Shown here: one piece after another, positions 22,601 to 33,224 of the stretch | Layout: each line of letters starts with the position of its first letter | Position numbering within the stretch: position 1 is the stretch's first letter | Source of the DNA: Dichetophora obliterata | Lineage: Eukaryota; Arthropoda; Insecta; Diptera; Sciomyzidae | NCBI GenBank assembly: GCA_963920525.1 | Contig: OY986439.1 | Location: 31,336,319 to 31,400,318, forward strand | Reading direction: 5' to 3' | DNA: 64,000 nucleotides | The notes under the pieces: generated by a model | The model's input: only the letters and a program-made list of their open reading frames with translations | Database searches by the model: none | Told to the model about the DNA's origin: nothing | Position numbers and translations under genes: made by a program

Positions 22601-24235
22601 TAGGAAGAGTTTTTCGCCAAATAATTTCTGGCAGTTTATTTCTTAAAACTGTTACACCAACCAATATTTTGACAAAAAACTTTATTTTAAGAGGCTATTT
22701 CAAACCATTCCATCACACGAATGGCTTTCACTAGAATCGAAATATTTGACGAATCTTCTTAAATGCTATTGCAACCAAGGATTATTTTGAGGAACTGACA
22801 CAAGCAACTTAGCCTTCAGCCTTCAATATTCATCGCACAAAGATAAAATATGTAATAAAATATAATGAGTTATGTGGCGAATGAAACGAATATTTTATTA
22901 AATATTCTTATAAAATATTTAATATAATTTTTTTTACAAGATATATATATATATTGTATCTAAAATGTTATTTTATTATATTCTTATTATGTATTAAAAA
23001 AAATTTTATTATAGAAGCAATAAAACAGTTGCATATCATAGAAAAATTTATATATTATAGATATATTTATAACCAGGACTCGTACTTTGATAACCTAAAA
23101 ACTGACATGAGTGACATAAAAAACGCAAACAATTACATAAAAAATAAAGAAAAAAAAGGCTTAAAAATAAAACATTACTAAACACGTATTGCTGTAAGAA
23201 ACTCAAGTAAGTTTGCAGAATAAAGTTTCTATTAGTTTTAGGATGTTGATGTGAAAAATCTGACTAAACTAACGTATACGTGTGATTTCACAAGTAGGGT
23301 GGATTACACCTAGTAGCACTACATTCAAAATTATTCTAAGCATAGAGTTAGTGAATAAAATTAATAAAAAAACTATTTATAACTACTTAAAAAGGTTTGA
23401 CTAATTTCGAATTTAAAAATTTTTAAGATTTATACAGTTGAGTCCTTATAATTGTGAGTTTCATTTACGGGTGTTTTTATAGGTTAGTAATCAAGGGTTA
23501 AGCAAACTCTATATTAAACTAATTTTTATTTTCAGTTTTACTGTATCTACTATTAAACATAACCGATTTTAATTTAAAGGTAATATAATTGTCCATATTC
23601 GTCGCTTTTGATAAATATCACAGACACCTATAATTTTGATCAAATCATATTTTACGCCTTTCTTGTACTTTTCTAAACATATTCTGGCACCAAGTTCTAA
23701 TAGAAATTTCGCAGGTCTTACATCCAAAATTAGAGGTATTTAATTAAATGAATCAAAATTAAAGACTGAAGTGTTTTTATCAGTTCGACTACACAACATA
23801 ACCTAAAATTTTAGCCATTCTTTGACAAGTTAACAGTTGTACAAAATTTGTTTTATTAATAAATACCTGCTCGTTTTGAAAAACCCCATACATTTTGGTT
23901 TAATACTCATTTTTCTGGGCTTTTTCTATAAAATTGTTTAATAAAACTTTGCAGCACACGTCGCTTCTTTGTCAGAAGGATCTCTTTCTAACTTACACAA
24001 CTTAGCTCAGCTCGTGACATTTGCTAAACCTGCACTTTCTCACATTCATAAAAAAACAAATTAATGACAAGTTTGTGTTGGTTTTCATCCAACATTTTTT
24101 AATTGTGTTGGAGCTTTAGTTACTCCTGTCTTGAAGGGATAAAGAATGTTCATTGAAAGCAAAACTTTGTTGTTATTTTACCGACAAACTTTCAATAATA
24201 GTTTGTTTACCAATTTTGGTCGCTTTCAAGATTAA
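19678..24235. other. AT-rich stretch without recognised genes
   Basis: About 4.5 kb of AT-rich DNA. Near 19856 is CAGGGGTGGGCAC, which resembles a hAT terminal sequence, but I found no partner end. Short open frames (for example 21127-21375 and 22954-23181) show no protein signature. Confidence 0.55.
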
Positions 24236-24242
24236 CTTTCAT

Positions 24243-25957
24243 CAACGAGTATATATCTATAATGCTGAGGTCAGACGATGCTCGTTTGCTCGGCGAACAC
24301 ATGGCCGAGCAATATGGTTGTTGTTGTATTCTCCAAAATTTTTGACAGTTTCGCATTGGCACATATTACTCGATGATCGTTGATCGGCGTTCAATGAACA
24401 CTTTTTACGCTCTTTTACATTTTGATCGTTGGTAGGTCACATGATGATCATTTCATCGCGATCAAGTCTTGTTTTTTTCTTTATTCCAGTAAGAATTCTT
24501 GTTAAAAATAAGGGTATCATGCAACTTTTTTTTTAATACCTTTCAGTTGAAAAGCAGTACTTCTAGTACTTTTAAGCTGCTAAAAGTGAACACACCTTAA
24601 ATTTTGCCACTCAGCAACACTGCTTCGATTGTGATTGCTGTCATATACAGCGTTCAAAAATGAACATATCTTGATCGCCCTAACAATTGTTCATCCGCTC
24701 TGGCTCTCAGTGTTTTTTGACAGTTTCGCATTGAAAGCAACAACAAAAATATTTTGAACGCCGATCAACGATCACCGTGTAATATGTGCCATTGGAAGCA
24801 ACAACAAAATTATCTGCTCGCCGAGCAAACGAGCATCATCTGACCTCAGCATAAGAGATTTCACTCGTCGCTCGTTATTTTTTGCTCGCCGATATTAGCC
24901 ATCCATCGACAGAACAGTGTATTTTGATGGGACATTTATTTTATACCCCTTCAAAAGTGCGAGTTTGTTTAAATTTTGTTTTCTATATTTTGATCATTTT
25001 GGCTGCGTGCATAAGGGAGCAAAAAGATCGGTATTTTTTAATGTGCTTGCCTGTTTCTTCTTATTTCAATATCTGATGAAATATTGCAAATTTTATGAAT
25101 GAAAATAAAATTTTACAGCTTCTTATTTGCATGTGTATGGTTGCCGAATTTATTTTGTTTGCAGCTGGACATTATTGTTGTGATTTTGTTGTAGCTATAT
25201 TTTGTTTGCTGCTGCAGACAAGGATTTTTAGATATTTCATTAGTTGAATAGAAAGACAGAATTCTGATTCGGCTAATGAAATAATTATTAGATAATAAAA
25301 AAATGTAGCAATAATATAGAATTGGTCTAGCAGTATTTAATAAATTTAAAATAAAACTAAGAAATATTGTAGATTTAATTAATGAGAATAAAAGTTATAT
25401 TTGATACAAATTTTACAGGTTATTATATATATATGTATGTGTGATTTTTTCTTCCATCTTCTTTAGTTTGTTTCTAGCTGGACATTTTCTTTGTAGCAAT
25501 ATTTTGCTTGCTACTTTGCATACACAACCATAATTTTTAGATACTTCATTACACCAATAAAAAGATGAAATTCTGATGATACGGCTAATGAAATAATTAT
25601 TAGTTAGGACTTGAAAAATTTTTTTTAACAAAAATGCTTTTAATAAATAAAATTAACTTAAATTAACAAAATACAAACACCAAATTTCTTCAAAATCAAA
25701 GAAGAATTTATTGTATAAAGATATTCTCCGGCAGACGTTGTCCTGCCACCGCCTTACTGCCATGTACGAATTTTAATGCTAATCGGAAAAAAATTTTTTT
25801 TTTCACCATTTTGAGTATAGTCGCCGAGCGTATCTATATAAACTTAATTAAAAAATTTTAGTCTAATACAACCAAAACCGTCCAAAAGATAGCATTTTTG
25901 TTGATTTGTAGACGGTAAAAGAGGGTGTGGCAAAATATTTTTCTCTTAAACCATCTA
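24243..25957 (+). repeat. Left terminal inverted repeat arm
   Basis: Matches the reverse complement of 28005-29128, apart from the MITE inserted at 24263-24851. Short open frames in both arms translate to the same peptides (M-L-A-D-I-S-H-P-S), which only reflects the repeat. Confidence 0.9.
24263..24851. mobile_element. 589-bp fold-back MITE, TAA target duplication
   Basis: Begins TGCTGAGGTCAGACGATGC and ends with its near-complement. TAA is present on both sides (24260-24262, 24852-24854), and the empty site is preserved as CTATAAGAG in the other arm. Inverted similarity extends over 100 bp inward (TCGTTGATCGGCGTTC on both sides). A 3-bp TWA duplication suggests PIF/Harbinger-type mobilisation. 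Confidence 0.85.
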
Positions 25958-28004
25958 GAACTCAAAACAAATCGAGTGCCAAAATGTGAGCTTAATTTAC
26001 TTTATACCTATCGTTTTAATATTTTAACTGTATTAAAATGTAGAACAATATATATTTATGAATTTCGTAATCAATTTTTTTACTAACACTGCTTGTATTA
26101 AAATTTATTCCAAGATTTCTAACCATGAAAATAGAATATTATTTTAAAAAAATTAAGAAAAATAAAAATTTATACAATATATGTATATCAGACCGTCCCA
26201 CTTTTTCAACGTTTTTCGAAAAGTTTCCGGGACACCTTGATTTCTGATTCTACTCTTAAAAACATGAATTTTAGTATATAACACTTTAATATTAACTAAC
26301 GGTCGCGCAATCGGCTTAAAGGCTTTTTGGCTAAAAATTATATTTTCGAAAAAACAAGAAATTTCTTCTTCAGTATTTTTCATATCACTATGAAACTAAT
26401 GAAACAATTTTTATCAATTTATACTTATTTAATAGCTTAAAAAATTTTCCATCTTATGCTATAAGAAACATTGCATTTTGCTCTGTACATTTTTTTAAAA
26501 AGCTCTGCAAATTGAAATTTTGATTAAATTTATTCGAAAATTTGAAAACTTCAACTTACATTACCCCGCTCTACAAGATCAAAAGGAAGAAGTTTTTAAT
26601 TATGTAAATTTCGTATTTTGAAAAATTTTACAACAAAAATTTGCATGTATAATTTGAAGATATATGGTACGGTATCTTTTCGAAAAAGCAACACAACTGC
26701 ACAGTGAGTTTTTTCGAAAAAAATTCAATTTTATTTTTATTAAACGTAGCTACATAAGAATTTATGTAAATAACCATACTAAACAAAATTATACGACATT
26801 AGTTTAAGTTGCGAAGTATTGTACGTTTTCTGTTGTCAGGATGATTTTTATTGTAATGTTCAATTACTTGGATGACACAATTTTGCTGTCCATTGTCCAC
26901 GTATTATTTACCATATTTAGAAGTCATATGATTCTTTCTGCAAAATCATTTAAAATTGTTACAATTTTAAAATTTTATTTATTTCTGAAAAATTTTCATT
27001 CGTACTCCAGGATGCATCTTAATAAGTTCCTTACAAGAAAAAAATATTGAAAAACTGTATAGTATTGTTAAGCCAGCGAAGGTGTCAAAGGCCAACTCAT
27101 AGCAGAAAAGCTGTATAACAACAAACAAATAACATAAGAATGCAAAACAGTGCATCGTAATACTGATAACATACTATGGCTATTCACAATCCAGTGCAAA
27201 TGGTCTTGCACCATATCATTTGCAAAATGGTAAAATATATATTAACTCTACACTAAGAAAATAAAAAGAAATGCATTTACTACGCTCTTGCATATATACA
27301 ACACTAAAATCCATAGCTAAAATTTACTATACATTGCAATACTAAATTGCAAACTGACTGCTGATTATAAAAAAAGTAAAGGCAAAATAAACTGATATGG
27401 AAGATAAGTGAATAAAAAACCAAATAATTGTGCTTAAAGAATTTTTTCTACATGTAATTGAGTTAAGCGAAATTTCCAAATTAAAATAATTTTGCTTTTC
27501 ATCAATTGGCTGTGAATTTCACGTTTTACAACAACTGTAGCAAATTATATCAAAAAGGCCGTTCACAATTGATAGAAAATTTTTAAAATTTTTTATAAAA
27601 GCACAAATATCCAAAATACACGAAATTGTGAATTGCCCTACTAAAAATACAAGCGCATTAAGATCCGTGCTTTTGTTAGATTGTTGTTGCTTCGAAGAAT
27701 GATCAATTTTAGATTAATAGCATAAAATCCGTAGTCACAAGGAAGAATGACTAAACTCAAGCTATCGTAAAAAAGCGATACGCCATTTTTTTATTGCCAT
27801 TCCTTGGAAGGATGAAGGAAAAAGCTTTTTAACCATAGTAGAGTATCACTTACGTCTGCACATATTTCGTTTGTAACGGTTCATATATTTTAATTCAAAT
27901 ATTCATTAAATTCATAATATTTATTTTATGGACTATGAGCTTAGTCATTGTTCCTTGTGACCACAGAAATAGTCATTTAAATAATTGCATATTAAATATA
28001 TGCA
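25958..28004. other. Central region of the long-TIR element
   Basis: Very AT-rich; no THAP or P-type transposase motif seen. It contains a probable small MITE at 27177-27638 and nothing else I can support. Confidence 0.6.
27177..27638. mobile_element. Possible MITE with GGGCAATTCACAAT ends
   Basis: The left end TGGCTATTCACAAT and the complement of the right end GGGCAATTCACAAT form a 14-bp imperfect inverted repeat. TACTA flanks both sides (27172-27176, 27639-27643). The ends resemble those of the element at 57185-57708. Confidence 0.45.
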
Positions 28005-29128
28005 TAGATGGTTTAAGAGAAAAATATTTTGCCACACCCTCTTTTACCGTCTACAAATCAACAAAAATGCTATCTTTTGGACGGTTTTGGTTGTATTAGA
28101 CTAAAATTTTTTAATTAAGTTTATATAGATACGCTCGGCAACTATACTCAAAATGGTGAAAACAAAATTTTTTTTCCGATTAGCATTAAAATTCATATAT
28201 GGCAGTAAGGTGGTGGCAGGACAACGTCTGCCGGAGAATATCTTTATACAATAAATTCTTCTTTGATTTTGAAGAAATTTGGTGTTTGTATTTTGTTAAT
28301 TCAAGTTAATTTTATTTATTAAAAGCATTTTTGTTAAAAAAAATTTTTCATGTCCTAACTAATAATTATTTCATTAGCCGAATCATCAGAATTTCATCTT
28401 TTTATTGGTGTAATGAAGTTTCTAAAAATTATGGTTGTGTATGCAAAGTAGCAAGCAAAATATTGCTACAAGGAAAATGTCCAGCCAGAAACAAACTAAA
28501 GAAGATGGAAGAAAAAATCACACATACATATATATATAATAACCTGTAAAATTTGTATCAAATATAACTTTTATTCTCATTAATTAAATCTACAATATTT
28601 CTTTGTTTTATTTTAAATTTATTAAATACTGCTAGACCAATTCTATATTATTGGTATATTTTTTTATTATCCAATAATTATTTCATTAGCCGAATCAGAA
28701 TTCTGTCTTTCTATTCAACTAATGAAATATCTAAAAATCCTTGTCTGCAGCAGCAAACAAAATATAGCTACAACAAAATCACAACAATAATGTCCAGCTG
28801 GAAACAAAATAAATTCGGCAACCATACACATGCAAATAAGAAGCTGTAAAATTTTATTTTCATTCATAAAATTTGCAATATTTCTTCAGATATTCCAATA
28901 AGAAGAAACAGGCAAGCACAGTAAAAAATACCGATATTTTTGCTCCCTTGTACACGCAGCCAAAATGATCAAAATATAGAAAACAAAATGTAAACAAACT
29001 CGCACTTTTGAAGGGGTATAAAATAAATGTCCCATAAAAATACCCTGTTCTGTCGATGGATGGCTAATATCGGCGAGCAAAAAATAACGAGCGCCAAATG
29101 AAATCTCTTATAGATAATATACTCGTTG
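28005..29128 (-). repeat. Right terminal inverted repeat arm
   Basis: The uninterrupted 1124-bp arm. It starts inside at TAGATGGTTTAAG and ends outside at ACTCGTTG. Confidence 0.9.
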
Positions 29129-29790
29129 CTTTCATGCACTATTGGTCCAAATTTTAGCTCAGGTTACTTTAAAAATTTACTGTCATAAAACTTGCTACTT
29201 GCAATACTGATTGCTCCACAGTAGGGAAAAGAAAACAATAAAATAAAAGGAAACAAACAGCACAAAGAAGAACGCGCTGCTAGAGAAGGTCAGAGAAGTA
29301 TGGAAAATACAAAAATTCATGCAGCAGCTGACACTCGAGCATTAAGCGAAGCATCCGAATGATCTCGTGGTCTGGAGGCTGCCTTTGCATCAATGCGCAA
29401 TCGTGACAAAGTGTGCTTTGCAGCAATCGTTGTTTACGAACTCGAGCGGTATACAGTGGTGGTCACGAATTTAGCACACACTGTGTTAGTAACTCTAATT
29501 TGAAATTTTTTACATCTTAGCTTGAGAATTGTAATCAAATATTTTTTGTTGAGTATTGTTTATGAAGTTAACTCTGTGTACTGTTAGTTGGTTTCTTAGA
29601 TATTCTTAAATTTTCTGACATATTTCAAGTAGTATGAATCAATGTGGTTTAAATGCTGGACACGAATTTAGCACAGGTTAGAATTACTGTTCCATATCGT
29701 ATTTTATTTTCGTTAATTAAACATTACTAGTAATATATACTAAATTTATTAAGTTTCTATTTGAGTTCTAACAAAAAATTGCAGAAAGAT

Positions 29791-31164
29791 ATGGCGAAAG
29801 GCTACTGATGTTCAGAGGCTCAGCGGCATTTGATTCAACAAATGAAAAATGGTGGAAGCACAGTTTCAGAGATTGCTCTGCTTCTTAGATGTTCGTGAAA
29901 GTTATTACATAACGCATTACAACATGTAAAGCAGTATAAGATCATTAAAAATGTAAAATAGTGACCAAGAGCGCGAAAAACAATAGCAAGAGAGGGCCAT
30001 TTGATTTATAGAGCTTCACTTAGTGATCCTTTTAAAACCTCAAATAAAATTTAAAATTAAATTTCATCAAAATATGGCATAAATGTGGCGGCCGTAGCCT
30101 AGAGTGTAGAGTGCGTGGCCCCTAAGCTAAAGAACCGCGGTAGCCCGGGTTCAATTCCAGCTCAGACAGAAAGTTCTTTCAATTGAATTAATTTTTCTGT
30201 TCGGTCGTCACCTCTCTGCAGACAATGGCAAACCTCAGAGAGTAAAAATTGCCATGTAAAGCTTCTTGAGAACATAAGCCGTTTGGAGTCAGCATAAAAC
30301 ACATAGGTCCAGTTCTCGATCATATGTGATTAAACATTTAATAACACGCACAACACAATTGGCCAATAGAAGCTACGTTAAAGTCTTTCCAAGGGCTGAA
30401 ATGGCCAGATTATTTATTTATTTTTATGGCATAAATGTATCCTGAAAAGGCATAAAAAGACGCTTGAATGAAAACAATTTCCGTAGCTTTATAGCCCAAC
30501 AAACACCACATGTGTCGCAAAAAAATATTAAATGCAGTCTTGCGTTTGCAAAAGAATATTTAAAAAGTCAACGAATTTTTGAAAAAATGTGCTTTGTAGG
30601 GATAAAGCAAAGTTTTGCCGGTTCGCATCTGACAGCAAACAATATGTGTGGTGTCCTCAAAACATGCAACACAATCCAAAGTAAGCGCTCAAGACGATTA
30701 AACAGGGTGGCTGAAATGTTATGGTATGGGCGGCGTTTTCTTGGCACGGAGTTTGTCCGATTGTTAAAATTTACCAAAAAATGGATCAGCACGCTTACAA
30801 AAACGTACTTGTCAATACCATGATACCGTTTCAAGAGGATAATTTGCAACTTTAATGGCGTTTTATGCAGGATAATGATCCAAAGCACAGTGCTCACATA
30901 GTTAAGAGTTGCTTGAAAGACAAACATATTGATATTTTGAAGAGGCCATCGCAATCATCGGACTTAAACCCGATTGAGAATCTGTGGAGGGATGTCGAGC
31001 AGCAAATACTAACAGTAAAATCCAAAAATTTGCTAGATTTGTTTAGGAAAATCCAAATGATTCGGTATAGTATTCCAAAGTACCGTTGTGAGGCTTTGGT
31101 CAAAAGTTTACCAAGGATATGAGATGCAGTAATTAAGAATAAGGGATTTTCTACGAAATATTGA
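29791..31164 (+). pseudogene. Tc1 transposase, DD34E type, inactivated
   Basis: Starts M-A-K-G-Y-stop-C-S-E-A-Q-R, then a helix-turn-helix region with Q-Q-M-K-N-G-G-S-T. The catalytic part reads in shifted frames: C-R-D-K-A-K-F (first Asp; family form W-S-D-E-S-K-F), M-Q-D-N-D-P-K-H-S (second Asp) and D-L-N-P-I-E-N-L-W (Glu), with 34 residues between the second Asp and the Glu. Stops and frameshifts occur throughout, and a SINE splits the gene near 30087. The enzyme would have cut at the terminal repeats and inserted at TA. Confidence 0.82.
30087..30425 (+). mobile_element. tRNA-derived SINE inserted in the Tc1 transposase
   Basis: ATGGCATAAATGT occurs on both sides (30074-30086, 30426-30438) as a 13-bp target duplication. 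The head has a pol III A-box-like segment (CCGTAGCCTAGAGTGTAGAG) and a B box (GGTTCAATTCC). A body of about 240 bp follows and the element ends in a TTATTTATTT run. Heads of the same family occur near 55640 (minus) and 56629 (plus). Confidence 0.85.
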
Positions 31165-31629
31165 GTTTTATGCAATCAATTTTGATTATATTTTTCATCC
31201 TAGACATTTTTTTGCTCGTGTGCTAAATTCATGACCAAGTCGAAATGCTTATTTTTAAATTTTATTTGATTTTAAGTCCTATAAGAAAAAGTTTTGAAAT
31301 AAAAAAATGTATATAAGAAATAAAGAAGACATAATATATACACTAAAAAAAAGTTAATTAAAAATTTACAACAAATAAATGGAAAATATAAGTATTCACT
31401 TTACTTTTTTAAGTGTGCTAAATTCGTGACCACCACTGTATATGCATTTTTTTCTTGCGTGCGATTACGGCTGACGACGATTGTTACTCGAGTGGTAAAA
31501 ACTGACGAATGGTCTCATGAAAATATCTGTTCTACATGACAAAACCTGTTATCAAAACTGTTCTGAAACACAACAGAATAACAGATACATTTTTCTGCCT
31601 TTTATCAAAATTAAAATTTTATTCTTTAT

Positions 31630-31925
31630 GTTACTACGTTTGTTGTTGCGTCCATTATCCTGCATCGCCTCCATCGTAGTCAATAGTTCGCTCCCTCTTG
31701 CATTCAACATCTTGTCGTTGGAAGGATGAGCTACCACTATCACCGCCATAACGATTGTCATTCGGTTGTTTTGGCTCGACTCCACGATGTTCTTTATGTT
31801 TGTAACCTACGCGGTCACCTCTGTCTCTTCCGCTTCCACCCTCACCATAACTGCGTCAGTTACGACTTTTATTGAAATTTGAGCTTCTGCTCTGGGTCGT
31901 CCTCCCAGTCGGACATTGTTTTCAA
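31630..31925 (-). pseudogene. Possible RG-rich gene fragment
   Basis: Minus-strand reading from about 31914 gives M-S-D-W-E-D-D-P-E-Q-K-L-K-F-Q. After a frame change it gives a stretch rich in Arg, Gly, Asp and Ser: Y-G-E-G-G-S-G-R-D-R-G-D-R, then G-G-D-S-G-S-S-S, ending in a stop near 31667. A TGA lies inside (near 31851). An acidic start followed by an RG-rich region is typical of the N-termini of some RNA-binding proteins and DEAD-box helicases. The exact family is not recognised. No introns are seen, so a retrocopy or captured exon is possible. Confidence 0.4.
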
Positions 31926-32990
31926 ACAAGTAATTAAAACAAATCGGCAATGCTAATACACGGCACTTCTTTTGAGCTAATTTTGTAAAATATTTGCAAT
32001 TTACATGTTGAAAGCGATAACTCCTTCAACTTGCGTTAATTTATTTTTTAATTTATTGACAGCAATCAGCTGTTTCATAACAGAAGTTAATGGAATTGTA
32101 ATAGATTTTTGTTTTCAAAGATTGATAACATTGATAATACCATAAAAGTTCGAAAAGAAGAATACCAATTTTAACAGATCTTTTATGGTCGGCATCTTTT
32201 ATGATTCATAACAGAAAATGCATAACAGAATAACAGGTCTGGCAGAATAGGCCCAATTAACTTTGAAGTGCTAGATAATAGGTAATAAATTCGTTCATTA
32301 AATTGTAACAATTATTGTGGAAATAATTTGTGGCGTCATTTGCATTTCTTTGCTTCTTTTCGGTAAGTTCTATTTCGTTTTCGTAGTGTATTTAGCGTAA
32401 AGAGGATTTGCGGTAAATTTATTTGTGTTCTCTCCAATTTTGTGAGTTATATTTTGGTTCTCTCCTATTGTGTGCATACCTACTCCCAGCGTCGCTTACT
32501 GTGTAAGGTAAATGTCATCAGTGTTTTAGCGGCCATGTCCGAACAAATGTAATTGAGAATTGTAAACAGACTTCCGAGTCCCCGCAGCTACATTGTTTTT
32601 AAGAAATAATTGGTTGCGTCATGTGTCCACTTACCATTGGGCCTAGTAATTGTATCATGGAGAAAAAGTACAACATAATTAGAGAGAACGTACAGTAAAG
32701 AAAAATAGGGTTTACTTTATCAAATTTTTCTACAAATCCATTGGTCCAACAACGATAGAACAACATGAAACTCCATGGAATTTGAGAGAAATAAAAAATT
32801 TTCAATTTTTTTATATATTATGTTGATTTTCTATGATTTAAATACAAATTCTAAATGTTTAATAGTTTAAATCATTCTTGATTTTAAATACAAATTCTAG
32901 TTGTTTGATAGGTTAAAATCGTTTATTGAGATTTAGATCAGGTTAGAACAATTGGTTGCTCTAACGAACTTTTTCCAAAGAAACAACAAC
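31926..32990. other. Spacer with a dispersed repeat
   Basis: No gene seen. About 32815-32910 (TTATGTTGATTTTCTATGAT and following) recurs at about 36690-36770 and, inverted, at about 46080-46150. Confidence 0.5.
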
Positions 32991-32994
32991 AAAA

Positions 32995-33156
32995 ACACTT
33001 CCAATATGAAAAGGAAAACATCATTAGATGATTTTATTGCAATTTCGGCCCTGCTACAGGCTTCATCAGAAATCTTTGTGATGCAGGCGGGAATCGAACC
33101 AGGACCGTGCTAGCCTTGTGCAAGCGCATTTTAGCGCACTACACCACAGAGGCAAT
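32995..33156 (-). mobile_element. tRNA-derived SINE (second type)
   Basis: On the minus strand the head reads GCCTCTGTGGTGTAGTGCGC (A-box-like) and then GGTTCGATTCCCGCC (canonical B box). A tail with the motif GGGCCGAAATTGCAATAAAA follows. It does not fold as a clean tRNA and continues past the tRNA length, so I call it a SINE and not a tRNA gene. Confidence 0.6.
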
Positions 33157-33224
33157 GAGAATCCAGTGTCAATTTCTCAGTTTTTGTCCCTTTTCTTGTT
33201 GTTGTTTTTATTTTTGCTTTACTT

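Larger units (their letters stand above)
24236..29135. mobile_element. Long-TIR transposon, 7-bp target duplication (Galileo-like layout)
   Basis: CTTTCAT at 24236-24242 and 29129-29135 flanks an element (24243-29128) that begins CAACGAGTATAT and ends ATATACTCGTTG. The arms are near-identical inverted repeats. The right arm, 28005-29128, is 1124 bp. The left arm, 24243-25957, is 1715 bp but becomes 1123 bp once the 589-bp MITE and its 3-bp duplication are removed. The 2047-bp centre (25958-28004) has no transposase I can recognise. Long arms, CA..TG ends and a 7-bp duplication fit the P superfamily (Galileo/1360 type); assignment to that superfamily is inference. Confidence 0.85.
29454..31438 (+). 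mobile_element. Tc1-like transposon with IR/DR ends
   Basis: TA-flanked ends CAGTGGTGGTCACGAATTTA and its complement (perfect over at least 26 bp). A second, internal copy of the binding motif (ACACGAATTTAGCACA near 29660; GTGTGCTAAATTC near 31217) gives the inverted-repeat/direct-repeat layout known from Minos-, S- and Sleeping Beauty-type elements. The interior carries a broken transposase, itself interrupted by a SINE (30087-30425). Length without the SINE is about 1.63 kb, typical for Tc1 elements with long ends. Confidence 0.88.

Noticed and set aside
24882..25076. Two matching short ORFs (24882-25076 plus, 28886-29080 minus) as a conserved gene pair
   Set aside because: They are mirror readings of the same inverted-repeat arms, and no functional motif is visible.
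33085..33156. Possible tRNA gene on the minus strand
   Set aside because: Good A and B boxes but no paired acceptor stem, and similarity continues beyond tRNA length; treated as a SINE.
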